DNA from: an uncultured bacterium
Lineage (GTDB): Bacteria; Desulfobacterota; BSN033; UBA1163
NCBI GenBank assembly: GCA_938002255.1
Contig: CALLAL010000006.1
Coordinates: 1 to 64,000, forward strand
Direction of reading: 5' to 3'
Length of the DNA stretch: 64,000 nt
This document shows positions 1 through 7,254 of this stretch, piece by piece (the first letter of the stretch is position 1; each line of letters opens with the position of its first letter). A model generated the notes under the pieces. It searched no databases. It saw only the letters and a program-made list of their open reading frames with translations, and was not told where the DNA came from. The translations under genes and the position numbers were made by a program.

Positions 1-2
1 AA

Positions 3-47
3 CACAATATTATTTTTGCAGCTGTAGAAGATCAGCTTAAGAAATAG
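3..47 (+). CDS. C-terminal end of an unidentified protein
   Basis: An open frame runs in from the left edge and stops at the TAG at 45-47, giving a 14-residue tail that ends in DQLKK. Nothing in so short a piece identifies the family. It lies on the same strand as the Fe-S cluster that follows, so it could be the previous gene of that group. Confidence 0.35.
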   Translation, partial: HNIIFAAVEDQLKK

Positions 48-64
48 TAACGACTATAGTCTTT

Positions 65-178
65 AGGTTAGGGTTAGGAAGCCCCTGCCTACCGGCAGGC
101 AGGCGTTTGGTTTGTGGGTAAAGGTTAGGTGAAGTTTCAGAGACTCATTTCCTAACCCTTACACCAAACTGGCATCAT
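65..178. repeat. Imperfect inverted repeat with TTAGGG-like words
   Basis: GGGTTAGGAA at 71-80 is matched exactly by its reverse complement at 149-158. The flanking words GTTTGG...GGTTAGG on the left and CCTAACC...CCAAAC on the right also pair loosely. Inside it, CCTGCC (84-89) and GGCAGG (94-99) form a tight hairpin. It is extragenic and has no coding sense. It is probably a REP-like palindromic unit; a transcription end for the gene running in from the left is the alternative. Confidence 0.45.
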
Positions 179-227
179 TACCCTAACCCATTGACTATGG
201 ACTTTTTCAAGAAGGGAGGTGTTTTCT

Positions 228-473
228 ATGCCAGGATTTGATGGATCAGGGCCAATGGGAATGGGTCCGATGACTGGTGGAGGAAGAGGTTATTGTGCGA
301 TGCCTTATAGGGGTTATAGACCCTATGGGTATGGCTTTAGAGTACCCTACTATCCAACTACCGGTATGTATCCATCTTATGGCCCTGTCTTTGGAGTAGG
401 TCGAGGGGGACTTCCATGGGGCGGTGGCCGTGGCAAATGTTTTGGTGGCGGGCGAGGGTTCCGTCGTTGGTAA
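228..473 (+). CDS. DUF5320 family small Gly/Tyr-rich protein
   Basis: An 81-residue protein that opens with the DUF5320 signature (MPGFDGSGPMGMGPMTG...GYC) and continues as Gly-, Tyr-, Pro- and Arg-rich low-complexity sequence with two cysteines. The family function is unknown. It is typically found in anaerobes beside MinD-type ATPases with ferredoxin inserts and NifX/NifB-like metal-cofactor proteins, as here. I chose ATG 228 over the in-frame GTG 219 because GGGAGG at 214-219 is an ideal ribosome binding site for 228 and would be inside the gene with the earlier start. A small hairpin (547-560) follows at a distance. Confidence 0.8.
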   Translation: MPGFDGSGPMGMGPMTGGGRGYCAMPYRGYRPYGYGFRVPYYPTTGMYPSYGPVFGVGRGGLPWGGGRGKCFGGGRGFRRW

Positions 474-633
474 TATAAAAAAGTGGTTGCATGGGGGCCT
501 TCAAGAGAACCCTCCCGCCCCCTAAAGTAGTTATTCTTTGACGCTGCAGGCTTTAGCCTGTGAGAAGTAAATTTTTTTATCATAAATGGGAGTTTGTGGC
601 GACAGTCATGTTAGTTCAGACAGGAGGTCAAAA

Positions 634-861
634 ATGCCAAGAGGTGATGGCACAGGCCCGCCAGGAAGAGGTCAAGGTGCAGAAAGAGGCACAGGGATGG
701 GCGGAGCTCGAAGAGGAAGAATGGGGGGGTCCAGAATGGGTGCAGGCCCAGGAGGGGAATGTGTTTGTCCCGATTGCGGAACAACGGCTCCTCATGAGGC
801 TGGCATTCCTTGTTCTTTTAAGAAATGTCCAAAATGTGGGGCGAAAATGGTGAGGAAATAA
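634..861 (+). CDS. DUF5320-like protein with C-terminal zinc ribbon
   Basis: A 75-residue protein. The first 45 residues are the Gly/Arg/Met-rich DUF5320 type (start MPRGDGTGP); the last 30 carry CPDCG, an isolated Cys and CPKCG, a rubredoxin- or zinc-ribbon-like metal site. ATG 634 is preceded by AGGAGG at 622-627. An in-frame ATG at 586 lacks a binding site. Same strand as the preceding DUF5320 gene and the MinD-type ATPase 150 bases later, so probably co-expressed in Fe-S or metal-cofactor handling; the exact role is unknown. Confidence 0.78.
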   Translation: MPRGDGTGPPGRGQGAERGTGMGGARRGRMGGSRMGAGPGGECVCPDCGTTAPHEAGIPCSFKKCPKCGAKMVRK

Positions 862-868
862 TAGCATT

Positions 869-994
869 TTGATAGCCCTCGGACTCCACATCGGTGAATT
901 GATTAAATGTTTAAGCTGCCTCACGGAAAAAGGAGCCATCCCGTACCGATTATACGAAGCCCGTTGTTATTATGAAAATTCCCAGAGGCATTGA
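869..994 (+). CDS. Possible 41-residue ORF or gene remnant
   Basis: A TTG-started frame gives a helical, two-cysteine peptide (contains HIGELIKCLSCL) ending 16 bases before the next gene. There is no ribosome binding site and no family match I can name. It may be the tail of a decayed gene rather than a translated unit. Confidence 0.2.
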   Translation: MIALGLHIGELIKCLSCLTEKGAIPYRLYEARCYYENSQRH

Positions 995-1010
995 AAGGAT
1001 AAATAACTGA

Positions 1011-1877
1011 ATGATTTTCTCAATTGCCAGCGGAAAGGGGGGAACTGGAAAGACCACCATCGCCGTTAATGTAGCCCTTTCGCTCCCCAAAGGGAATGTC
1101 CAATTAATTGACTGCGATGTGGAGGAACCTAACTCCCATATTTTTCTTAAGCCCACTTTCCATCAGGTTACCTCGGTAGGGATCCGGGTTCCCCGAATCG
1201 ATGAATCGAAATGCACCTATTGCGGAAAATGTGCTCAGGTCTGCGAATATCATTCGATAGCGGTCATTCTAAAAAGTGTTCTTGTTTTCGATGAGCTCTG
1301 CCACGGATGTGGTGCCTGCTCCTACCTTTGCCCTGAGAAGGCTATTTTTGAAGTCGAGAGGGAAATTGGCATTGTCCAGGAAGGGAATGCGAATGGAGTT
1401 AATTTTGTTAATGGGGTGTTGAACGTAGGAGAACCAATGGCCTCTCCGCTCATCCGGAAGGTCAAAGAGAAAATTCAGAAGGATAAGGTTGTCATCCTCG
1501 ATGCCCCTCCAGGGACAGCCTGTCCAGTCATTGAGACGGTCAAGGGGAGTGACTTCTGCATGCTGGTGACCGAACCCACACCTTTTGGACTGAACGATTT
1601 AGAGTTGGCTGTGGGAATACTTGAAAAATTGAACATTCCCACGGGGGTTCTCATCAATAAGGCAGATATCGGAGATCGGGAGATATGGAATTATTCCAAA
1701 TCTAAAAATATTCCGATTTTGATGGAAATTCCGATGAACCGTCGAATTGCTGAATCCTATTCAAAGGGGATTCCCTTCGTTATTGAAAATAGTTCTTATA
1801 TTTTTCACTTCCAAGAATTAATTGAAAAGGTGGAGAAACTTTATGAGTCAAATCGAGGAAGGCCAAGAATTGAATGA
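1011..1877 (+). CDS. MinD-superfamily P-loop ATPase with inserted 2[4Fe-4S] ferredoxin domain
   Basis: 288 residues, full length for the family. Order: deviant Walker A KGGTGKTT near residue 10, switch region DCDVEEPN near 40, then an inserted ferredoxin with CxxCxxCxxxC (about 68-79) and CxxCxxCxxxCP (about 98-109), then the rest of the ATPase with DAPPGT near 165 and the C-terminal nucleotide-base region (INKAD). Such proteins are cytoplasmic ATPases thought to load or transfer Fe-S or other metal clusters. The gene overlaps the following IscU/NifU gene by 35 bases, which implies translational coupling and supports a cluster-assembly role. AAAGGA at 995-1000 precedes ATG 1011. Confidence 0.9.
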   Translation: MIFSIASGKGGTGKTTIAVNVALSLPKGNVQLIDCDVEEPNSHIFLKPTFHQVTSVGIRVPRIDESKCTYCGKCAQVCEYHSIAVILKSVLVFDELCHGCGACSYLCPEKAIFEVEREIGIVQEGNANGVNFVNGVLNVGEPMASPLIRKVKEKIQKDKVVILDAPPGTACPVIETVKGSDFCMLVTEPTPFGLNDLELAVGILEKLNIPTGVLINKADIGDREIWNYSKSKNIPILMEIPMNRRIAESYSKGIPFVIENSSYIFHFQELIEKVEKLYESNRGRPRIE

Positions 1878-2256
1878 TGAGGTGGGCTACCTCGTCTATA
1901 ACGAGACGCTGATCGATCATTTCATGCACCCCCGAAATGTGGGAGAAATTGAAAATCCTGACGCGATGGCAGTGGTGGGTGATTCAGAGTGCGGAGACTT
2001 TATTAGAGTCTACCTCAAGGTGAATGAAGGAAGAATTTCGGATTTCAAATTCTTGACCCAAGGATGCCCTGGGGCCATATCTACCTCCAGCATTGCCACA
2101 GAATTGGCAATCGGAAAGACACTTGAAGAGGCGTTGAAGCTCACGGACAATGATGTGATCGAAGCAGCGGGTGGCATTCCGGCCAAAAAGGCCCATTGCT
2201 CCCTTCTTGCGATCAGGGGATTGCATGAAGCAATATTGAATTATCAGAAAAAATAA
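1843..2256 (+). CDS. IscU/NifU-type Fe-S cluster assembly scaffold
   Basis: A 137-residue IscU-like domain with the three scaffold cysteines in context: SECGD, QGCPGA and KAHCSLLA, plus the conserved Asp two residues after the first Cys. The reaction is transient assembly of [2Fe-2S]/[4Fe-4S] clusters for transfer to apoproteins. It lacks the ferredoxin and Nfu domains of full NifU. ATG 1843 is used because AAGGTGGAG at 1827-1835 lies just upstream; an earlier in-frame ATG (1822) would place this site inside the gene. The gene begins inside the end of the ATPase gene. No cysteine desulfurase is present nearby. Confidence 0.88.
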   Translation: MSQIEEGQELNDEVGYLVYNETLIDHFMHPRNVGEIENPDAMAVVGDSECGDFIRVYLKVNEGRISDFKFLTQGCPGAISTSSIATELAIGKTLEEALKLTDNDVIEAAGGIPAKKAHCSLLAIRGLHEAILNYQKK

Positions 2257-2288
2257 ATATCCAACTGCTCCCCTTGAGAGACTGCGTC

Positions 2289-2546
2289 ATGATTGCAAAC
2301 ATTGAGGAGGGGCAGCCAGATTCCCAAAGATTTAGAATGCGGGTCTTCGAGGTGATGGGAAATCGTCGTTATTATATAATCGAATATGATCATATGCATA
2401 GCAAGCTTGAATTTGAACTGATCAAGGTTACCTCACTAAATTTTTTCCATCTGATTGCCCCTCCTCATTTTCAAAAAGCCGGTTTTTCATATTACAAAAA
2501 AGTCTCTGCGGGAAGTGATGGTGATCATGGTACAGAACGAAATTAA
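2289..2546 (+). CDS. Hypothetical 85-residue protein
   Basis: An open frame between the scaffold gene and the second ATPase, overlapping the latter's start by 20 bases in another frame. The peptide has a basic, aromatic middle (RVFEVMGNRRYYIIEYDH) and no motif I recognise. GAGG-type sequence upstream is weak. Position and overlap would fit an operon member, but the C-terminal part looks like accidental coding. Low confidence. Confidence 0.35.
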   Translation: MIANIEEGQPDSQRFRMRVFEVMGNRRYYIIEYDHMHSKLEFELIKVTSLNFFHLIAPPHFQKAGFSYYKKVSAGSDGDHGTERN

Positions 2547-2913
2547 ACAATTAGCCATTGTGAGCGGCAAGGGTGGTACTGGCAAAACGACGATAGCTGC
2601 TGCTTTTGCCGCATTAGCAAAGAACAAAGCCATGGTGGACTGTGATGTGGATGCCACGGATTTGCATCTTCTGCTTCAGCCTAAGGTCTTGGTCCAGGAA
2701 AAATATTTTGGGGGAAGATCCCCTCACGTGGATTTAGATAAATGTACGCAATGTGGGCTCTGTACCGAAATTTGTCGGTTTAGTGCTATTGATAACGGAG
2801 TGGTAGACTATATTTCATGTGAGGGATGTGGTTTTTGTAGCCATATCTGCCCCGAAGGTGCGATTAAGATGGAGGAGGCTTTCTCCGGGGATTGGTTTGT
2901 TTCTGAGATATAA
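2527..2913 (+). pseudogene. Truncated MinD-type ATPase with ferredoxin insert
   Basis: A paralogue of the gene at 1011. It has Walker A (SGKGGTGKTT), the DCDVDATD switch and both ferredoxin clusters (CTQCGLCTEIC and CEGCGFCSHICP), then stops 20 residues after the ferredoxin, at 128 residues instead of about 290. The C-terminal half of the ATPase fold, including the second Walker-type strand, is missing, and nothing resembling it follows before the palindromic repeat at 3060-3120. GGGAAG at 2510-2515 points to ATG 2527. Paired MinD-ferredoxin ATPases are usual for these clusters, so one partner has apparently been lost. Confidence 0.75.
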
Positions 2914-3054
2914 TGTTTCTTGAAGAGTGAGACAGAAAGTGGGATAAAAAGGTGCTCGTTGGAGGAGAAGGGAAGGAGGAGAGATGGATGAGCACCGAGC
3001 TAAGGGTAGAGGGATTGTGCGACAAATGTGGGAAGGGGTGGAAGCGTTTTTAAT

Positions 3055-3122
3055 GGCGTGTTGAACTTGGTTCAGCATCTCATGTAACAGATATTTAGAT
3101 CCTGAGATAAATTCAGGATGAC
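3055..3122. repeat. REP-like double palindromic element
   Basis: Two dyads lie side by side: TGAAC-TTG-GTTCA (3062-3074) and TCCTGA-GATAAAT-TCAGGA (3100-3118), the latter followed by TGACA. Words of this type (CCTGA...TCAGGATGACA) are common extragenic palindromes in environmental Deltaproteobacteria-like genomes. The element lies directly between the truncated ATPase and the start of the next gene, so it may mark the rearrangement that removed the ATPase 3' half. Confidence 0.6.
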
Positions 3123-3905
3123 ATGACTCAGGGTATGGGACAGGGTCTCAAAGGCGGGAAAATGATGGGGTATCAAAAGTTCTGTTATTGGGTGGACTCC
3201 GATGTTTTGAGAAAAGTCAGGGAGGCCGTTGAACAGAGCAAGGAGAAATTGGGTGAAGAACTTCGAATTCCTTGCCGGGTTTTAAGATCATCAAGGGATA
3301 TGGCATATATAGCGCCTCCGGCATGGGATGGCTTTTGTAAAAGGAGAACTTCCTGGTACCGAAGATCAGACAAGACAGGTCAGTTTCTCGTAGTCAGCAA
3401 TACCTCTTTGAATCATTTGGATATTGGCAATCCGATCATCATTAAAGAATCAAATTTTAAACCCGACCGCCTCCCGTCTTATCAGGAAATCCTCCAATTA
3501 ATTAAATTAGAAAAATATCAAAGCTTGAAACCCGACATCTGGGACAGGGTTGATCCATTGGATAAAGAATTTTATCAAAAGTGGTTTGACCGTCGTCCCT
3601 CCCAAGAGCCTTTTGATTTTGACAAAATCTTTGCACACCACTTAGCCAATCATGCCAATTTCATTGATCCCAAATTCCTGATCGACCGGGATGGGATAAA
3701 AGCCCCTTATTCCATCGCGGATAGTATCCATGTGTGCTCTTCCTGTATCGAATTTTTCAACATCCTAGGAGAGCAGTGGCCAATCAAATATGTGGTTCCC
3801 TGTATTGGGGCCGTTCAATTTGCTCATCTTCCGATAGATGAGTATTTCGAAGTGAGAGGTGGAAGTGGGGCCAACGATAAAGCGGACTCGGCGGGGACAC
3901 TGTAA
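3123..3905 (+). CDS. Uncharacterised 260-residue protein with CxxC motif
   Basis: I do not recognise a named family. The protein is rich in Asp, Lys and aromatic residues. It has a basic N-terminal third (GFCKRRTSWYRRSD) and, near residue 205, the motif HVCSSCIEFFN followed by VVPCIGAVQFA, suggesting metal binding or a redox disulfide. No signal peptide or membrane segment is seen. The start is uncertain: ATG 3123 directly abuts the palindromic repeat, while ATG 3162 has AAAGGCGGG just upstream. The last 15 residues (GGSGANDKADSAGTL) look unlike the rest and may be a frameshifted end. Confidence 0.6.
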   Translation: MTQGMGQGLKGGKMMGYQKFCYWVDSDVLRKVREAVEQSKEKLGEELRIPCRVLRSSRDMAYIAPPAWDGFCKRRTSWYRRSDKTGQFLVVSNTSLNHLDIGNPIIIKESNFKPDRLPSYQEILQLIKLEKYQSLKPDIWDRVDPLDKEFYQKWFDRRPSQEPFDFDKIFAHHLANHANFIDPKFLIDRDGIKAPYSIADSIHVCSSCIEFFNILGEQWPIKYVVPCIGAVQFAHLPIDEYFEVRGGSGANDKADSAGTL

Positions 3906-4402
3906 GAGCCTTGTAGTGGAACCTTATAAAGGTCAGGCATTAGCTTTCACCAACTTTGCGGAGTTCATATTTAGGGAAGACCCTATGACCCATTCAATTC
4001 TAATCATACCCGCATTACAAGGGTCTGGGAGTGTTCCTGTCGAGTCCGATTAATGCAACTGAAAGATAAAGGTAAACTGTACGATGAAGATGGTTTTCAT
4101 CGAACCGAAACCCAACCTGTCAAGTTGTATTGAAACCTTACCCTGAAGAAACAAACCCAAACGAATGTCGCCTCTACATTCAAGGCAATCCTCGACCCAC
4201 TTGCGAAAGATTCCTCTGTGGACCCTTATAACCTGCTCTTCCCCAACAACCCATCTTGAATATGCGAAACACGGTCCTCGGTTGAAAAACCAGAAATTGA
4301 CTTGATCCGCTTCCCTTAAAGCAGAACGATATTGCTATCCTTTTCTCTCCCCACCAAAGCGTTCCCCCCCGCTTCAGTGACGCATTTCAATGCTTCTTAT
4401 TC
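3906..4402. other. Gene-free stretch, no recognisable gene
   Basis: No long frame or family signature. A short frame at 4084-4143 (MKMVFIEPKPN...) resembles the start of cobalamin-binding radical SAM proteins but stops after 20 codons, so at best it is a relic. Otherwise I see nothing that can be named. Confidence 0.4.
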
Positions 4403-4431
4403 TTGACAATAAAAGCGAAATTGATTATATC
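4403..4431 (+). promoter_or_regulatory. Sigma-70-like promoter
   Basis: TTGACA at 4403-4408 (perfect -35) and TATATC at 4426-4431 with a 17-base spacer. Transcription would begin near 4438, immediately before two tandem hairpins. There is no start codon with a ribosome site before those hairpins. Confidence 0.6.
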
Positions 4432-4444
4432 CAGCTCGGAATAG

Positions 4445-4557
4445 AAGCCACGAAGGTTTGGGTCAAAAGATTGTATACGTGGCTTTTTTATTTCCCTGAA
4501 ATCAAAACCACGAAGGTTTTATGTCTTGCCGAAGCAAGATCCTTCGTGGTTTTTTTA
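4445..4557 (+). terminator. Tandem terminator-like hairpins (site A)
   Basis: The first stem is AAGCCACG (4445-4452) with CGTGGCTT (4478-4485), running straight into a T tract. The second is CCACGAAGG (4508-4516) with CCTTCGTGG (4541-4549), flanked by AAAA and TTTTTTT. Both are good intrinsic terminators and stand about 10 and 70 bases after the promoter start. The unit is either a small RNA gene or an attenuated leader of the receptor gene at 4816. The arrangement recurs at 7.05 kb and 43.5 kb. Confidence 0.6.
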
Positions 4558-4815
4558 TGGGATAGAAAAGCGAAAAGAAATTTTCGATGAAAGGAAACTT
4601 CGATAGACCTTAACAGTGCAAGAAATTGAGCTCAATGCCATGGGAGGAGGTGAAAAGAAGATTTACGAGGTTTAGGGTTGGAGATGGGACGCGACCATCG
4701 GCCTGAAACGTGGAACGCGCCCCATCCATAGGGAAACACTGCAACCGCAATGCCCCCCTTTTAATTAGCATACCACAAGAAAGGGGGTAAGAAAAGAACT
4801 GAAAGGAGGTTTTTC

Positions 4816-5345
4816 ATGAAAGGAGCCGTAAAGAGAAGAATGGGGAGGATTTACGGATTGATTCTTACCCTCTTGTTTTTCAACATTTCGGTAGGATTGG
4901 CAGAGGAAGCCGAAAAAAAAGAGGACCCAGCCCTATTGGAAGAGATTACTGTAAGAGACACCCCCTACAGTAATCCAGTGACTCCCATCCCTACGCGTTA
5001 TGGCACCCAGTATCATCGGGTGACCGATGAACAGATCAAAGAGCAGAATGCTTATGATTTCCATTCCACTCTCAGAAATGTGCCAGGGGTTATGTTTCAG
5101 AACAAAAATCTATTTAGAGATCAAACCAGCCACAATCTCTACATTCGTGGCCGGGGGGCCAGCCATCCCAGCGCGGATTTCGCTATTGAATTTGACGGAG
5201 TTCCACGCTATGGAGCAATCTTTGGCCAATTGTTAGGTGACAGTAATGGACATGGTTCGCACCGACATGCCAGTAAGTAATCCCAGTCAATATTGGGAAA
5301 AAATAAACCCGGAAGTGGTTGACCACTATGAAATCGGCTTGACCC
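4816..5345 (+). pseudogene. TonB-dependent receptor, truncated and frameshifted
   Basis: The first 145 codons encode a signal peptide (hydrophobic LILTLLFFNISVGLA), a TonB-box-like segment (EEITVRDT) and the receptor plug domain (RVTDEQIKEQNA, LRNVPGVM, IRGRGA, IEFDGVPRYG). Near 5243 the frame shifts: the second frame from 5246 continues with a segment typical of the distal beta-barrel (NPSQYWEKINPEVVDHYEIGL) and then breaks off. So the plug is joined directly to a late barrel piece: about 400 residues of barrel are missing. AAAGGAGG at 4801-4808 precedes the ATG. The outer-membrane receptor cannot be functional. Confidence 0.8.
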
Positions 5346-5355
5346 ATACCTGCAT

Positions 5356-5460
5356 CTGCCGGATGAGGAAACGATGCGCGCTTTGCTAAAAAGGGCAGGA
5401 TTGTCTATTGGCACGTTCATAGATGAGCCGGGTTTCTATTGCATTATTGCAAAAAAATAG
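5356..5460 (+). pseudogene. 3' fragment of a class I SAM methyltransferase
   Basis: A frame different from the receptor gives LPDEETMRALLKRAGLS and a tail DEPGFYCIIAKK before TAG 5458-5460. This is the usual C-terminal end of small class I methyltransferases (a late helix, then the last beta strands). It is fused directly to the end of the receptor fragment near 5340-5355, so it is a leftover of a separate gene brought in by deletion. Confidence 0.6.
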
Positions 5461-5533
5461 TCACAGTAGAATGTGATAAGACTAACGGTACTCTTCAGCT
5501 TTTATAGCTTTTAACGGTAAAACAACGAAAAAC

Positions 5534-6421
5534 ATGAAAACCTCCTGGAGGACACTTTCTGGAAGCAGGTCGTGCTCATGGATCATCTCGGTTTTGATTC
5601 ATCTGATTCTCTTTTCGATTCCGATAGTCATGGACAGAGAGCCACAAAGTGAGGAAATCGAATTTTTTATATCCATAGACGAGGTTCAGGTTCCACCTGA
5701 GCCGGTGGTAAAACCGATAGTTTTTAAGAAGCTACGGCCTGAGCCTGTCAAAGAAATGGTTCAACCGATCCAGCCTTTCTCCCCCAAGATAGAACTGCCG
5801 AAAATCATCGAACCGGTCAATGAAGTGATGAAAGAATCAGAAGTTATCGAACCGGTCCAGGAAGTTTTTAAAGAACCGGAGTTTATCGAACCCGTTCGAA
5901 AAGTTTTAAAGGAACCAGTGGAACCCGAGGAAAAACCCATCATGACTGAAACAAATAGGCAGCCGGCCACAGAACCCCACCCCTCCCTCTTCGTGCCGAC
6001 TTTGCCGGAGATCCCGGTGATAAGTAGTGGTAAGCCTGCCGAAGGCCAGAGAATCGATACAAAACCGGACACCAAGCAACAATCACTCGTGAGCCATTAT
6101 ACGGTTCGAACTGAAACAGAAACCCCGATCGAAACCAGATTCGGAGCCTCTGTTGCCCCCGCTTTTCTGCACAGGGTCATGCCTATCTATCCTATGATGG
6201 CAAGAAGGCTGGGTATGGAGGGAAAAGTGGTACTAAAATTGACCATTGATGAGAAAGGAGTACTCCGGGAAGTAGAAGTCATTGAAAAGGCAGGCTATGG
6301 ATTTACGGAGGCGGCCGTAGAGGCTGTAAAGAAATCAACCTTTCTTCCTGCAAAAAAAGACGGAAAACCTATTGCTTCCCGGGCACTCCTTCCCATAACG
6401 TTTCAATTAGAGAAGCACTGA
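5534..6421 (+). CDS. tonB: Energy transducer TonB
   Basis: 295 residues. There is an N-terminal signal anchor (IISVLIHLILFSIPIV, about 19-34), a long Pro/Glu/Val-rich periplasmic spacer with three copies of an IEPV-x-EV-x-KEP repeat (about 90-135), and a C-terminal TonB domain (about 205-293) with the typical YPMMARRLGMEGKVVLKLTID and a final LPITFQLE strand. It links proton-motive force, through ExbBD, to outer-membrane receptors. It looks intact, although both neighbouring receptors and the exbB that follows are broken, so it may be idle or serve distant receptors. The ribosome site is poor (AACGAAAAAC). Confidence 0.88.
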   Translation: MKTSWRTLSGSRSCSWIISVLIHLILFSIPIVMDREPQSEEIEFFISIDEVQVPPEPVVKPIVFKKLRPEPVKEMVQPIQPFSPKIELPKIIEPVNEVMKESEVIEPVQEVFKEPEFIEPVRKVLKEPVEPEEKPIMTETNRQPATEPHPSLFVPTLPEIPVISSGKPAEGQRIDTKPDTKQQSLVSHYTVRTETETPIETRFGASVAPAFLHRVMPIYPMMARRLGMEGKVVLKLTIDEKGVLREVEVIEKAGYGFTEAAVEAVKKSTFLPAKKDGKPIASRALLPITFQLEKH

Positions 6422-6535
6422 TGATGATCTTTTTTAAAAGGTGGTTTTTTAATCATCTGCCTCCTCCTGGATTCCATTGTAGGGATTGGCCTACTGATCG
6501 ATAAGTTTATTTTAGTGTCTCGAATGGTTTCATGA
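6421..6535 (+). pseudogene. exbB: exbB N-terminal fragment
   Basis: An ATG overlaps the tonB stop codon (TGATG), the usual coupling of these genes. After MMIFF the frame shifts at a T6 run, and the second frame (6428-6535) reads LKGGFLIICLLLDSIVGIGLLIDKFIL, the first membrane helix of ExbB/MotA/TolQ proteins, then stops. About 80% of exbB and all of exbD are missing. Confidence 0.65.
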
Positions 6536-6655
6536 TCCTGAGGAAGAAAAGAAGCGGCAACCCGGGAAAGCTTTCATTCCGGCGCCCAACGAACATCTTT
6601 TAGGGAGGAGGACGAACCTGAATGTGATTGTTTCGAACCAGCCCATCCTGAGAGG

Positions 6656-6897
6656 GAGGCGACGTTGGTAGAGACTCAGAAGAAGAAGAGATTTCTGTTC
6701 AGCTATCAGGGCTACAAAGCCGATCAGCCATTCAATGTGTGGTGGGAGAGCAAGGGTTGGTGCTTCACACCGGGTTAAGGGACGGCGATGTGCCGGCTGG
6801 TTATGAGCCTAATCTTTTGCAATACTGTGAGGCAGGGCAGAACAAGCGGTTCGGGAAAATCAGGTTGGTTGTTGTGAACCGTCCGGGTAGCAAATAA
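6656..6897 (+). mobile_element. Degenerate IS1380-type transposase fragment
   Basis: Two overlapping frames together read as the core of an IS1380-family DDE transposase: EATLVETQKKKRFLFSYQG...QPFNVWW, then after a frame change VLHTGLRDGDVPAGYEPN and YCEAGQNKRFGKIR. The first frame carries the DATLVET-like element around the first catalytic Asp (here Glu), the second the GDVPAGYE element. Stops, a frameshift and missing ends make it inactive. No terminal inverted repeats or target duplications were found. It sits inside the decayed transport locus and probably caused some of its rearrangements. Confidence 0.65.
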
Positions 6898-7006
6898 AGC
6901 GCTCTAAGAGCTAAACCAAAACATGGCCGCAAAAAAACAACTGCTTCCGACCCTCTCTCACCCCGTTTCGTAACCGGAGGCAGTGGATTTAGGAATGGGT
7001 GTTTGC

Positions 7007-7035
7007 TTGACATGGCGGTCAAAATCGATTAAAAA
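7007..7035 (+). promoter_or_regulatory. Sigma-70-like promoter
   Basis: TTGACA at 7007-7012, 17-base spacer, TAAAAA at 7030-7035 (weak -10). As at 4403 it leads immediately into two hairpins. Confidence 0.4.
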
Positions 7036-7052
7036 AATTCCCTAAAGTAAAA

Positions 7053-7156
7053 AAAGAGGCGAGGCAGAAGCGCTCCTCTTTAAAAATATTTTTTCAAGTG
7101 AAGCCATGAAGGAATGATTTCATCACCGAAGTGATAACCCTCATGGCTTTTTTATT
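7053..7156 (+). terminator. Tandem terminator-like hairpins (site B)
   Basis: First stem AAAGAGG (7053-7059) with CCTCTTT (7075-7081), then an A/T stretch with T6. Second stem AAGCCATGA (7101-7109) with TCATGGCTT (7141-7149), containing an inner hairpin ATCAC-CGAA-GTGAT (7122-7135) and ending in TTTTTT. It lies 100 bases before the methyltransferase gene. The outer stem of the second hairpin is the same AAGCCRYG type as site A, with compensating changes. Confidence 0.6.
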
Positions 7157-7254
7157 TGGACGAAAGAAACTCCCCTTTGAACTCTTTCCGGAAATTTCCC
7201 GTCAAGAAGTCGGTCTAAGGTTCCCGAAGAAAAATTCTTTAAAGGTAAAGGACA

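Noticed and set aside
65-178. Telomere-like TTAGGG repeat
   Set aside because: Only two or three irregular copies in inverted arrangement; better explained as an extragenic palindrome.
4600-4815. Cobalamin riboswitch before the receptor fragment
   Set aside because: I looked for the B12-box and the conserved core (GCC.GTG... and CAGGATACC-like parts) here and upstream of 8137 and did not find them.
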